From positions 82,539,154-82,603,153 of the forward strand of contig OY757912.1 in the NCBI GenBank assembly GCA_963585895.1: a stretch of 64,000 bases of DNA, in the 5' to 3' direction. Origin of the DNA: Sepioteuthis lessoniana. Its lineage: Eukaryota > Mollusca > Cephalopoda > Myopsida > Loliginidae. Position numbers and translations under genes: made by a program. The notes beneath the pieces are model-generated. The model searched no databases. It was not told where the DNA came from and was given only the letters and a program-made list of their open reading frames with translations. Of this stretch, positions 20,776 through 30,539 are shown piece after piece. The first letter of the stretch is position 1, and each line of letters begins with the position of its first letter.

Positions 20776-21970
20776 TTATTTAATTTTCGTATTTTCAATT
20801 TTAGGTGTCGAGTCCATTTCGGTTTCCATACTTTCTATGTTTCTGGATTTATTTTTGGTTTTTGTAGGGGTGTGTTGAGTAGGTTTTTGTTTTTCTTCTT
20901 TTTCTCTGGTTCTTGAGGTTGATCGGTTTCTGTTTTTGATCGTTAGCATTTCATTTTTTTGGCTAGAGGTTGAAGGGATGTTTTTTGATTTGTCAGTTGG
21001 AGTTAGTTGTACATTGGGTATAATAGTTTTAAGGGTTTTGATAAGTTCATGTAGGTCATTTATTAAATTTGTTAATTCTTCTTCTATTTTTATTGTTTTT
21101 ATTTGTGTTTTTGCTTTGTTTTCTACTTGGTTTGAGGGAGTCCTGGTTACCTGCGAGAAAGTTAATTTGTTAAAGGGATTTTCTATAAGTCTTCTTGCTT
21201 CAGGAAAGGTGATGTTTTTGGTGATTTTCATTTTGATAATTTCCTTTTCCCTTTCCCAGATTTTGCAGTACTTTGAGTCTGCTCTATGATTCCCTTTGCA
21301 ATTGTTACAATTTAAGCTGTTTTTGCAGGATTCCTCTATGTGGTTTGGTTCCTGCTCTCCACATTTAACACACACTTGTTTTCTTGTGCAGTGCTCCTTC
21401 AGGTGTCCATATTTCAGACAGTTATGACATCTTCTAGGATTAGGGATATATGTCTCAACTTTAACCACTGTATAACCTATTTTCATTTCTAAGGGGGGTT
21501 TTGGATTATTGAAGGTTAAAACGTAGGTATTGGTTTCAATTATTTCATTTTGTTTTTTGATTGTGATCCTTTTGACGTCTATTACATTTTGTTTTTTTAG
21601 TTCATTTTTAATTTCCGTTATTGAGCATAATGATAGCTCTCCATTTCTTATCACCCCTTTAGAGGTGTTTAATCTCTCATGGGGGTAAGCTTTTATGTCT
21701 ATGTTGTGGATTTTTTTTTTGCTTTAATATTATTTCAGTTTGTTTTTTTTCTGTCACCTCTATAAGGATGGTTCCGTTTTTCAAGTTTTTTATTGTTTTG
21801 GGTGTTATTAGAGCTGAAATACTTTTTTCTATGATGAAGGGGGATAGTTTTGTCAGCGGTAGTTTTTCTTTTGATTCTAGAATGATGAACCTTGGATATG
21901 GCTCATCATTGTCTGAATCACATTCAATATGAGGTCTTTTTGCTTGGGTTTTTGTTTTAACAGAAGCCAT
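20776..21970 (-). pseudogene. LINE ORF1, gag-like zinc-knuckle protein, one frameshift
   Basis: Nucleic-acid-binding protein of the LINE ribonucleoprotein. Start ATG 21970 (MASVKTKTQAKRPHIECD). The first about 90 residues run in one frame to a run of ten A (minus strand) at about 21711-21720; the match continues in the next frame with HNIDIKAYPHERLNTSKGVI, typical of I/jockey gag proteins. Three Cys/His knuckles follow: CHNCLKYGHLKEHC, CVKCGEQEPNHIEESC and CNNCKGNHRADSKYC. The C-terminus is Lys/Ser/Thr-rich and ends at 20776, 38 bases before ORF2. The slip in a homopolymer could be mutation, assembly error or programmed frameshift. Confidence 0.88.
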
Positions 21971-22505
21971 AAAAGTGTTTGATGAGTTTCATTGAACATG
22001 CTCCCCACCCACCTCGGAGCCCCACATGGGGATGTGCCGAGGGAGAAACCCATTCGCCTAGCAACACCAGGGCTACATGTTCAGTATACTCATGCTGGTG
22101 ATAGACGAATTAATTTTTTGTCCCTGGGTTTTCGTTCCCAAGATAACTACTTCCCCAGGGACAGAAAGGACTACAAGTCTTTCCACAGCATGATTGACCC
22201 TATAGCCATCGTGCTCATTTAGATTTTAAAAAAAAAAAAAAAATCTAAGAGAGTACTGTCATGACCAGCCGATTGATTGGATCAGGCCTCTCCGACCGCC
22301 CGTCTAGCCCAGTAAGGGCCAAAGTGGTGTGTTGCAAGAGACTTGACCACTCGATTTTCAGGCCAAGTACTGCTCAACCACCAGGATCCCGTCCTTAAGC
22401 ATCACGGGTCGCCACCCACGGCCAACAGGTAGCCTCGTTGGGGGGGGGTTTACCCCTCTGCAGAGGTGCAGTCAGCGTATTCTACAGCCCCAGCTGACAG
22501 GGCGA
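21971..22505 (-). promoter_or_regulatory. LINE 5' UTR, likely internal promoter region
   Basis: GC-richer than its surroundings, especially 22245-22440, with a T run on the minus strand (A run 22228-22242). The first about 75 bases, tgtcagctggggctgtagaa then tgcacctctgcagaggggta, are the SLE 5' end. I/jockey-type LINEs start transcription from internal promoters in the first tens of bases; that role is inferred here. Confidence 0.6.
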
Positions 22506-22513
22506 TCGTTATG
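22506..22513. repeat. LINE target-site duplication, right copy
   Basis: tcgttatg; see 16927-16934. Confidence 0.92.
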
Positions 22514-22774
22514 TGATAATTGAGGAGATGAAAGAGGCTGTGATGAAGGTCATTGACACGCTCACACAAGAGGACTTCCATGGGGCCTTCCAGAAGTTGT
22601 TGGAATGGTACAACAAGTGCATTGCAGCCGGAGGAGATTACTTCGAAAAGGACTAGAGTTTCATGTGTGTACTATCAATAAAAAAGCCCATACGAAAAAA
22701 GTCTGGAAACTTATCTAATGATCCTCGTATTTATACAAATATAGAAAGATTGTCAGCAAGTCAAAATGAAAAGG

Positions 22775-22905
22775 AACAGAGTTACTCTTTCCCAAGGGCA
22801 TTAGCGTGAAGTGAAATGTAAAAAGCCTCATCCAAGATTTGAACTCAGGTTGCTGATTCCATTTCTTATGGTGATAACTGTTATGCTAAGAGTGGTTTCT
22901 TCAGG
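22775..22905 (-). mobile_element. SINE-C, head half only
   Basis: Covers the head and first third, ctttcccaagggcattagcg to gataactgttatgctaagag, starting 48 bases past the mariner end. Confidence 0.8.
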
Positions 22906-23037
22906 CATCTGTCATAATTAACTTTCTGATAATTTGGAACTGAACCTTTTATTCAGTCCTTTATTGTTATGCTTGATACTAAGAAAGATATTTAATCTAG
23001 TCCCCACACACCAATAACCAATATTAGCATTAGTTTG

Positions 23038-23101
23038 TTTGCTTGTTATTTGGCTGGGTTTTATAGCATATCAACCCTTGTAGGTTATTCAATGCCAAAT
23101 C

Positions 23102-23166
<65 letters not shown>

Positions 23167-23647
23167 GCCAGTGAATAGTCTGTAAATAAAGTCATTTTTA
23201 AACAAGCCAGAGTTCATTTGTTTACACACAATGAAGTGGATTCAAGTATTGCTATATAGCACAAATAATCATATTCAGAACTATTCATTCATTTGCATAC
23301 AGTCAAATTGTTCCAAGTATTGCTATGTAGTACCAATAATTCAATTTTTTCACACAGTTAAATGTTTTCAAGCATTCCAGTTCAACACAAATAATTCTAT
23401 TCAGCATTCGTTTACAGTCATTTTTTTTTTGCACACAGTTAAATAGGACCCTATCAGGTGCAACCACTCCAGATCAGAGTGGACCTGGGAGTAATGGCAA
23501 TGAAGGGGTACTCCATACTCCCTAAAGTTCCAGGACAGGACCCTTGCCATCAGATGGTTTGATGTCACATCCAGAACACTCATTGGCGGGGGATTACCCC
23601 TCTGCAGAGATGCAGTCAGTGTATTCTATAGTCCCAGTCAACTGGGC
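23038..23647 (-). mobile_element. SLE copy with (TA)28 insertion
   Basis: Both termini present (ttatagcatatcaacccttg and ctatagtcccagtcaactgg). A 56-base TA tract at 23107-23162 follows the LINE-3'-like end; SLE copies generally have a short atatat block at this spot, so it is an expanded native microsatellite. Confidence 0.88.
23107..23162. repeat. (TA)28 tract
   Basis: Longest pure TA run in the window. Confidence 0.98.
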
Positions 23648-23659
23648 AGTATTAGCATT

Positions 23660-24935
23660 AATATATATATGATATACTAACTCTGAACATAATGGAAGGA
23701 AATTCAAGATAAACACATTTATATATAGAACATTTAACAATAGACCATACCAATGGTATTAAGAAGAAAGAATACACAAACGTGTCCTAACAGCAAGAAA
23801 TATACATATATTGTTCAATGTATAAGCTGTTTGAAAAAGGGGTAAAAAAAAAATGGAAAAAGCTTACTTAATGAGGAAAAGGGAAATAGCCACATAACTT
23901 TACTTTTTCCAACACAAGGTCTGAGAGATTTCTTTGGTGTTTAAAGAACAGAGGCAAAAAGATTGAGAATGGGTTTCTTTGACTGTCATATAGCATTCCA
24001 CAAGGTACCCAGCAGACACCCCCATTCTCTAAGAGAGATAATTATCTATTCTCTTCCTACAGCCCTATAGTTGATTCAGAAGAGGAGACAAATAACATTA
24101 CAACGATAAATTAACAAAAACTAAATATTCTGTAAACATGGACAGTAGAAAGGAAATGATGAACCATGAAACGAATAGAGTTTGGAGCAAAATTCCAGGA
24201 TGGTTACCATTTATGACAAACATTTGAAAATGGCTAGAGAACACAAAAGTCAAAACATGACTATAATAGCAATCATGTACATCAATGTATGATAATGATA
24301 ATTCCTCATTTAGGAAATTCTGATTAAAAGTCTTGTAAAAATTGGGAATGATATTCTTCTATATCATATAAAGTTATAGAGATTGAATAATAGGTTCAAA
24401 TCTAATTGCTTGCTATATTAGTTTGTTTTTGATACAAGTGTACCAGAGAGATAATGTCTAAGCTTAATTATTCTTTTTATTTTTGGCATTTCTAGATTAA
24501 TTCTAATTGATTATAATTCTCTTCAAATCTTTTAATGAGAACCAAACACAAATCTCATTAAATTTAGAACTTCTTGTCAAGAACAGATATTTGTATACAA
24601 ATAAATCGTGTGCAATCAGATACAATTTTCTTAACAATAAAAGTACCATAATCAGTACATTATTAAAATTCTTATATTTAGCATATATAAGTTAGGATAC
24701 TGTAGACAGAGTCAACAGTACTTGGTGATAGTCAATTTCTGACCAATGTGATTATCAGATAGATATATATGCTCTATTACTGATATTGAGTGCTTTTTTA
24801 TTTATAAATATATCAAACTATATGATTGATATTAATATCATATGTGTGTGTGTGTGATTAAACCGGTCTTCCTTTAGAGTAATGAGGAAATCCATTGTTA
24901 TGATAATACAGGGCATTGAAACTGGTTTCCATAAT
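23660..24935. other. AT-rich stretch, nothing recognised
   Basis: Short GT (24842-24856) and A runs only; no element, gene or long structure seen. Confidence 0.5.
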
Positions 24936-24937
24936 GG

Positions 24938-24938
24938 T

Positions 24939-24967
<29 letters not shown>
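24938..24967. repeat. (TA)15 tract
   Basis: TA run ahead of the RTE tail. Confidence 0.95.
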
Positions 24968-24969
<2 letters not shown>

Positions 24970-25021
24970 AAGAGTGACTGCCACTTGCAGAAGTTGTCCA
25001 TCTCCTTGATTCTCTAAGAGT

Positions 25022-25341
25022 CATCAACACCCCACATAAAACAACAGCTGTACGGCCACTTACCTCCCATCTCAAAAACTGTCCAAGTAAGACAAACAAG
25101 ACATGTGGGACACTGCTGGAAAAGCAAGAATGAACTCATTTGACCTTCTATGAGATCCTACACATGGATGTGTCAGTATTGGCTGACCAGCAAGAATTTA
25201 TCTACATCAACTCTGTGTGGACACAAGATGTAGTCTGGAAGACCTGCCGAAAGCAGTGGACTATAGGAATGAATGGGGAGAGAGAGAAAGAGAGAGAGTC
25301 AGGGAAATCTGTGCTAGCAGTGCAACAATGATGATGATGAC
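25022..25341 (+). mobile_element. RTE tail
   Basis: Plus-strand blocks: ccacataaaacaacagctgt, ccaagtaagacaaacaagac, gtgggacactgctggaaaag, gtctggaagacctgccgaaa and a gagagagtcagggaaatctg end with aatgatgatgatga. The translated SLEDLPKAVDYRNEWGERER block shows the family. A local GAGA expansion lies at 25278-25300. Confidence 0.7.
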
Positions 25342-25520
25342 CTGTGGGAGTGTTTGTGACTCTTTATGTCAAGTATATCTTTCCAAGCCCTATTGCACAT
25401 GTGACAAATGAAGTAACAAGCTTTTCTATTGACATTGCTTCTGTGCACCCTCATTTGACTTCTCAAACTTGCCACATACTTATGTAATCCAAAAGCTTTT
25501 AGTAGTGTATATATAAGCAA
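25336..25520 (-). pseudogene. Possible single C2H2 zinc-finger remnant
   Basis: Minus-strand frame contains CHMCNRAWKDILDIKSHKHSH, which fits C-x2-C-x12-H-x3-H exactly, preceded by SLRSQMRVHRS, like the end of another finger. It directly abuts the RTE tail and runs the other way. It could be a transposon-borne finger, a host zinc-finger exon scrap or chance. No splice context or long frame supports a gene. Confidence 0.3.
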
Positions 25521-25954
25521 TATGGTCTCACTACTGAGAAATGAGAAATTCTGTAGTCATGTCAATATGAGTTTTGTATGTATTATTAATCTTAGGTACA
25601 AATTTTGTCAATTTGAAGCTCTAAGTTAAAATAATTCTCATTTTATGAATTTACTATTTATTAGTTTTATTTTTTTTCACTTACAGTTTTAAAAATAACT
25701 GTCTAATTTCCAGATGCAGGTACTTTGAAGCAGAAATGCCATCCATATTTAAATAATCCCATTGGAAATTATGGGAACCATACAAGTATTTCTATATTAT
25801 CTAATAAGAATTAAACTCAATATTGGCTTCTTACAAAATTAGAATACTAACTCCAAGTAGGTAGCCAAAGAAAAATGAACTGGCAATCAATGCTCTCTTT
25901 TTAAAAAATGTTGCTGACTATTCTTTTTAATCAAACACATATACATTTACTGCA

Positions 25955-26222
25955 TGAGTAGGATGTGACGCAAAGTCAATTTTTAAGCAGAGTTGAACAC
26001 TTTTGAATTCAGAGTTTTCCTTCTCCTAGACTGGTCACTATACCAAGGTTAAAAAGCCTTGTCTACCCTAATATTTATCTACAGCTGTCTGGAGGTTATT
26101 AAATTCATACCTTTTCCAAGGTTATTAGTGCTATGTGAATTGCAAACAGCCTTGTCCAGGATTTGAACTTGGGTCACTATTCCATTTCCTATGACAATAA
26201 CCATTACACCCCAAGCACTTCA
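25955..26222 (-). mobile_element. SINE-C
   Basis: Nearly complete, ctgcatgagtaggatgtgac to cattacaccccaagcacttc. A (CA)10 run follows at 26233-26252. Confidence 0.85.
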
Positions 26223-26417
26223 ATCAAATGTGTACACACACACACACACACCCTAGATTTAAACAAAGTATTCATTTTATCAAAAGTTTTAATTTGTTAT
26301 TGAAATGAGATGATTCTTTTAGTATTTACCTTTTCTAATTCTTTACTTACTAAACATTAATATTTTTTCAATTTTTTTAAAATTACAAGTGCTAAAATAA
26401 AACAGCTAAGTTCTAAC

Positions 26418-26735
26418 TAATACAGCACCATTTGGATCTGAGGAGTGCTGGATGAGTGACAATTCCAAATTGCAGAAAGATTACTTCTTAAAAAGAAAAA
26501 AAAGAACTACCCAACTCATCATAATTTAAAAATATGTAAATTATTAGAAGTTAGCTCAGTGTAGTATATGTGCTATCTTTTGATCAGTGTAGGAGAGAGT
26601 CACACAGAGTAGACCTTTACTAATCCAGTACCATTGTGAACCTGAGGAGTGCTGGATTAGTGAAAATCCCAAAACATAGAAGGATTACCTCTAAACAATA
26701 CCTAATCATACCTTTAGAATACCATGTAAATCAGT
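26418..26735. repeat. Tandem duplication, about 200-bp unit
   Basis: ctaatacagcaccatttgga / gaggagtgctggatgagtga (26418 on) repeats as ctaatccagtaccattgtga / gaggagtgctggattagtga (26619 on), followed by matching agattact/ggattacc and tgtaaat..agaagttag blocks. Confidence 0.75.
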
Positions 26736-27207
26736 ACAAGTTAGATAATAAGGGAACAGAAACATTAAATAGAAAGCAAATGAAATTTTTATGAAAGATT
26801 TTCCTCTTTTTGCTTCTTGATATTACACTGTGGCAGAACCAGTTTGCAACACTTACACAAGCTTTTTTACTGATACATCACTTCCCAGTTTTTCAGGAGT
26901 TCAATCTTGTCTTTAATCAATAATATGCAGTGCTTTTGATTCACAGCACAGAGTGCACTTCCTTCATTCACTATAGTTATTGGAGTTAAATAAAACCCAG
27001 TGTTATTAGTAAATACAGAAAAACAAGAAGGAACTGCTTGTCTTTATTTATCAGAGATACAAACTGGTAAACAGAGCTAGTGCAACTAAAGTAATTATTC
27101 ATGTATAACATGCAACTTTTTGTGTATAGTATACACTGAATTTTTAGAATTTGTCAACTTTTTATCAGTTTATACTGACTAGGAATAAGAATTTATATAG
27201 TTTATAT
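26736..27207. other. AT-rich stretch, nothing recognised
   Basis: No supported feature. Confidence 0.5.
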
Positions 27208-28045
27208 TATGGTTTGGTTTCTTTGTTTAATGGCATATCAACCTTCTTAGATTATTTCATGCCAAAGCCATCCTTATAGAAGAACAGTTGTTGTGCTATT
27301 TAAATCCATAGTTGAAGAGATAATGTGTGGTTTGGATTCGTTTGGCTTTATGCCATATCAACCATTTTAGGTTATATAATGCCAAATCCTGTTTAGAAAT
27401 ATATATTGAATATATATAGTTTGTAAATATTTTATTGATAATACTATTCATTCATTTGCACACAGTCAAATAGTTCAAAGTATTGCTATGTAATACCAAT
27501 AAATCAATTTGGGTGCACAGTTAAAACATTTTCAGTATTGCTATCTAACAATAGTAATTCTATTCAACATTATTCATTCATTTGTACACAGTTAAATGGT
27601 TCCAAGTACTGTTATGTATCACTAACAATTTAATTTGACAGTCATTTGTTTACACACAGTTAAATGGTCAAACAGTTCTATTTCTAACAATTCAATTTAA
27701 TGCAAGTCATTTTTTTAACACTGATTAAATTTCAAACAGTTCTATTTGCCTCATAGATAAGACTATTAGGTGCTACCACTCTGGGTTAGAGTGGACCTGG
27801 GAGCAATGGCAAATCTCCAAGGCTGGAGCCTTGCCATCAGATGGTTTAATGTTATATCCAGGACTCTCATTGAGAGATGCAGTCTGTGTATTCTACAGCA
27901 TCTTGACAAGTGGGGATAAGGGGATTCATACCTTTCCTAAGGATATTAGTCTGAAAGTGAACATAACAGTGCGACTGGAGTTTGACCTTGCTTACTACAT
28001 TGTCACAATCCATCATGTTAGACCTTATGCCAAGGGGACTTCCCC
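27208..28045 (-). mobile_element. SINE-B interrupted by an SLE
   Basis: The tail half lies at 27208-27320 (taatggcatatcaaccttct, cagttgttgtgctatttaaa) and the head half at about 27910-28045 (gataaggggattcatacctt to ttagaccttatgccaagggg). The two halves are collinear once the SLE is removed. Confidence 0.8.
27322..27902 (-). mobile_element. SLE nested in SINE-B
   Basis: Runs from tatgccatatcaaccatttt to gtctgtgtattctacagca. Part of the core is deleted (gagcaatggcaaatctccaa). I could not define a clean target duplication. Confidence 0.8.
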
Positions 28046-28049
28046 ACTC

Positions 28050-28560
28050 CCAGTTTACTTCATGTTTTGAAGCATAAAATTTACAAAGTTTTAAGGACAA
28101 ATGAATGGGTATGTTCATTCAAAAATGCATCAAGCTGGCAATGAAAATAAGCTCAAATTAGGAGAAAAAATAAACAAACGCACATTCCAGTGGATATTTC
28201 TCTGTAATAGCCTAAAACACAACTTTCGGTCATCCTATTATGAATATGGTGAAGCATGTGGCTGGAAAAAAGCTAATTATATAGTTCTCATGTATGATAT
28301 GCACACCTAACTTTTGGGTTGAAAAATCTATAAAAATAGTGTGTCTTATACATAAATGATTACAGTAAAACCATTGACAGCAGTGACCTGGGAAATCTAT
28401 AATCAGAGGCAAATTAGTGAAGGAACCAGATAACAGGTAGTTTGATTAGTAGTGAAGATCTACAGTGCAATAATAGATTTAATCATAAGAAACAAACAAA
28501 ACTCATTTACAATCCAATAGTATGATCATTAAGCTATAAACTTAAACTGGTATACAAATC
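28050..28560. other. Unassigned stretch
   Basis: No recognised element. A weak acagtaaaaccattgacagc block at 28362 recalls widespread transposon ends but is not callable. Confidence 0.4.
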
Positions 28561-28561
28561 A

Positions 28562-28852
28562 TAAGTGTGCTTGACCTAACGGTCATCATCATAAGAAAGG
28601 GGATTGTGACCCAGGTTCAAATCCTGGATGAGGCTGTTTGCATTTCACTTTGAGCTAATGCTTTTTGGAAAGGCATGGATTCATATGTTCTCTCACCAGC
28701 TATAGGTAAATAGTAAGGTAGACAGGGTTTTCTAGTCTTAGCAAGGCAACCAGTTTAGGAGAAGGAAAACTGAATTCAAACCAGCTTTTTGCTAAAAAGT
28801 TGACCTTGTGTTGCATCCTGCTTGTGGTAGAGGGGTTGGGTAAATATAAATC
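28562..28852 (+). mobile_element. SINE-C with the best-preserved B box
   Basis: Head gtgcttgacctaacggtcat and acccaggttcaaatcctgga; the second contains GGTTCAAATCC, a near-consensus pol III B box. It ends gaggggttgggtaaatataa. Confidence 0.88.
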
Positions 28853-29288
28853 ATAGATATTCATCTAACAAAGAACATGTTCTCATATGAGAAAGATTTT
28901 TTTTCTTAGGCAGCAGCAGTCAAATCCATTGATGTGCTTGTAAAACCTATGATACCCAGGTTCAATAATTACTTGCAGAGGTATTCAGCTTAGGTCATAA
29001 AGAGATTGCTGGTGTGTGGGAAGGGAGATATAATCTTCCCTGAATTAGCAACTCTGCTAATAATAATACATTTTAATAATCTAATCTGGGATGATAACAA
29101 TATTTAGACAGGATTGTGAAAACTGGTGCTTGATAATAAGTCTTAATCTAAAGTCGGTGTACAAATGAGCTTCATGCTAAAAGGAGGAAGGTGTTAAGCA
29201 GTGGACAAATACTTTGATTAATGAGAGAAAATCAAAGTACTACAAATGAACAAGAGGAATAAAAACATTAGTTTATGTGCAAGTCAAA

Positions 29289-29338
<50 letters not shown>
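29289..29338. repeat. Compound (GT)7(TA)18 tract
   Basis: GT run followed by TA run. Confidence 0.95.
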
Positions 29339-29339
<1 letters not shown>

Positions 29340-29459
29340 TGGGTGATTAAAAAATGGTGACACTTCTATAGGAATACCTTTATAGATATGATTTCAAACA
29401 GTCTTCTTCTGTTCACTATCTCTGATTTAGACCAGAGTTCATCTGGTGTTTGCACTGGA

Positions 29460-29585
29460 TGAGCTATTATATTATGTTAATTGTCTAGTTCCAGGGGGCC
29501 TTGCTCCCAGCTAATACCTGCTAAGCAGAGTTAAGTTTATAGCTTGGTATCTCAGGCACCCCAAAAAAGGTATACCAAGAAGATT
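29460..29585. repeat. Partial copy of the 370-bp insert at 47287
   Basis: gttccagggggcc, then agttaagtttatagcttggt and ctcaggcacccc parallel gttccagggagcc, gctaagtttattgcctggca and gaggcacccc at 47402-47517, with an internal deletion. Confidence 0.55.
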
Positions 29586-30125
29586 AATTATTTTCTGTGA
29601 CAGCTACACATGAATCTCAATTCATGCATAGCCTCCCACTATAAAATGACTTCATGTCAAATCTGATTTGGTGGGAAATTTAATAAATCCACATTTATTC
29701 AGTACAGCTATAAACACATTCTTGGAATTTTACACAGATGATTAAAAAAACTGTTCACACTTTTAGGGAGTGGGAGCAGGCTTTATCAGAAAAGTAGACT
29801 GATTATACATATATTTATATTTTAACATAAGTACTGTGAATATTTGTTATGTTTCTTGATCCATTCATAAATTTTATGAAGCAGGAAGAATATTTTTTGG
29901 TTCATTTTATCTTTTTAAAGTAATGTTAATATGTGAAGAGAGATTTTTTTTAAAATACAATTTACTGTATGTAAAGAAATGTTGTAGTTAAGACAAAAAA
30001 CACACAAAATTGGCAGTTACAGTAGTTTCATAAAAAAAAAAAAAAGAAAGAAACTTGTGTGACTTCAGTTTTTATCAGGAGTGTGATGCTATCATCTTGT
30101 CAATCAAATCAAATAGTATGAAGGT
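29586..30125. other. Unassigned AT-rich stretch
   Basis: Possibly part of the transposon whose coding remnant follows, but no motif shows it. Confidence 0.35.
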
Positions 30126-30129
30126 CATT

Positions 30130-30530
30130 CAATGTATAAAGTGAATTTTATCTAAGGAGTTGGCAATAAATAGCAGTTTACATTTGCACCTTTTTTCAAG
30201 GAAATCAATAGTGATGTATACTTTCATGTCCCAGAATAATGTCAGCATGACTTTCTTTACTGACTGCTGTGCCCAGACCTTTGTTTTTACTGGAGAGTCA
30301 GTGCTTTCATTCCATGGATGGTCTTTTCAACTCAGATTTGTAGTAGCAAACCCATGTTTAGCCCATTTGTAAAAGTTTTTTGATTAAAACATGCTTCTCT
30401 GTGCACATCATTCATGCTTCTGTAAATTTCATAAGGTTTGCATTTTTCAATCACCAAAAATTGATGACAAATTTCTGTTCAAGCCTCTGTTGATTTACTG
30501 CTCTTTTGAATAGCCTCAAAACAAATATTT
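30130..30530 (-). pseudogene. Mariner-superfamily transposase remnant
   Basis: Minus-strand pieces: CKPYEIYRSMNDVHREACF (HTH-like region), FNQKTFTNGLNMGL, VEKTIHGMKA and LTLFWDMKVY-like with SLKKVQM next to TAIYCQLLR. The order fits the N-terminal half of a mariner/SETMAR-type transposase up to the first catalytic region. Several stops and shifts. No terminal repeats placed. Confidence 0.55.
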
Positions 30531-30539
30531 CAGTGTGAT

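Larger units (their letters stand above)
16935..22505 (-). mobile_element. I-superfamily LINE, full length, 5571 bp
   Basis: Non-LTR retrotransposon on the minus strand: 5' UTR (22505-21971), gag-like ORF1 (21970-20776), 38-base spacer, ORF2 (20737-17051) and a short 3' UTR ending ggttgatatgctgttaaac plus an A/C-rich tail instead of poly(A). It is flanked by the 8-bp duplication tcgttatg. ORF2 has an apurinic-type endonuclease, RT and RNase H, the layout of the I, Nimb, Loa and R1-like groups; I cannot choose between them by eye. Damage is slight: one frameshift in ORF1 and two nonsense codons in ORF2. Its first approximately 75 bases and last approximately 60 bases recur as the two ends of SLE elements across this window. 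Confidence 0.93.
16444..22656 (+). pseudogene. Mariner transposase, deleted and LINE-interrupted
   Basis: Start ATG 16444 opens with MQSGHEDTLEERYAIKF, an HTH-type mariner N-terminus. One base is missing near 16510 in an A run, shifting the frame to CMNRASVFEWHKRFKEGRDG and the ELIGQ block. At 16684 the gene jumps to the C-terminal third: RKRFRRKRPALF, the second catalytic Asp in FDQDNAPVYNS, and HPPYSPDLSPCDFWLFPKL with the third Asp (SPCD, the DD34D type of mariner). The first catalytic Asp region is lost in the deletion. The LINE cuts codon RGCRY after the g of 16934; the frame resumes at 22514 and runs to TAG 22654-22656 through TLTQEDFHGAFQKLLEWYNK. Confidence 0.9.
16238..22727 (+). mobile_element. 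Mariner element, internally deleted and split by a LINE
   Basis: The left end has gcattcaataagtttccaga and a T run; the right end has the inverted match, tctggaaacttatctaatga. About 30 bp of imperfect terminal inverted repeats can be aligned, flanked by TA. Without the LINE (16935-22505) and its extra target copy the element is about 0.9 kb, short of the usual 1.3 kb, because the central part of the transposase gene is deleted at 16684-16701. Order of events: mariner insertion, then LINE insertion; the order of the deletion relative to the LINE cannot be read from the sequence. Confidence 0.9.

Noticed and set aside
22228-22242. A run read as a retroposon poly(A) tail
   Set aside because: It lies inside the LINE 5' UTR, between the shared 5' end and ORF1, not at an element end.
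27831-28070. 79-codon plus-strand frame
   Set aside because: Runs through the SLE/SINE-B junction, so it is repeat-derived.
29339-29365. gggtgattaaaaaatggtga, reminiscent of a mariner terminal repeat
   Set aside because: No inverted partner found within the next 2 kb that I can align, so I do not call an element from it.
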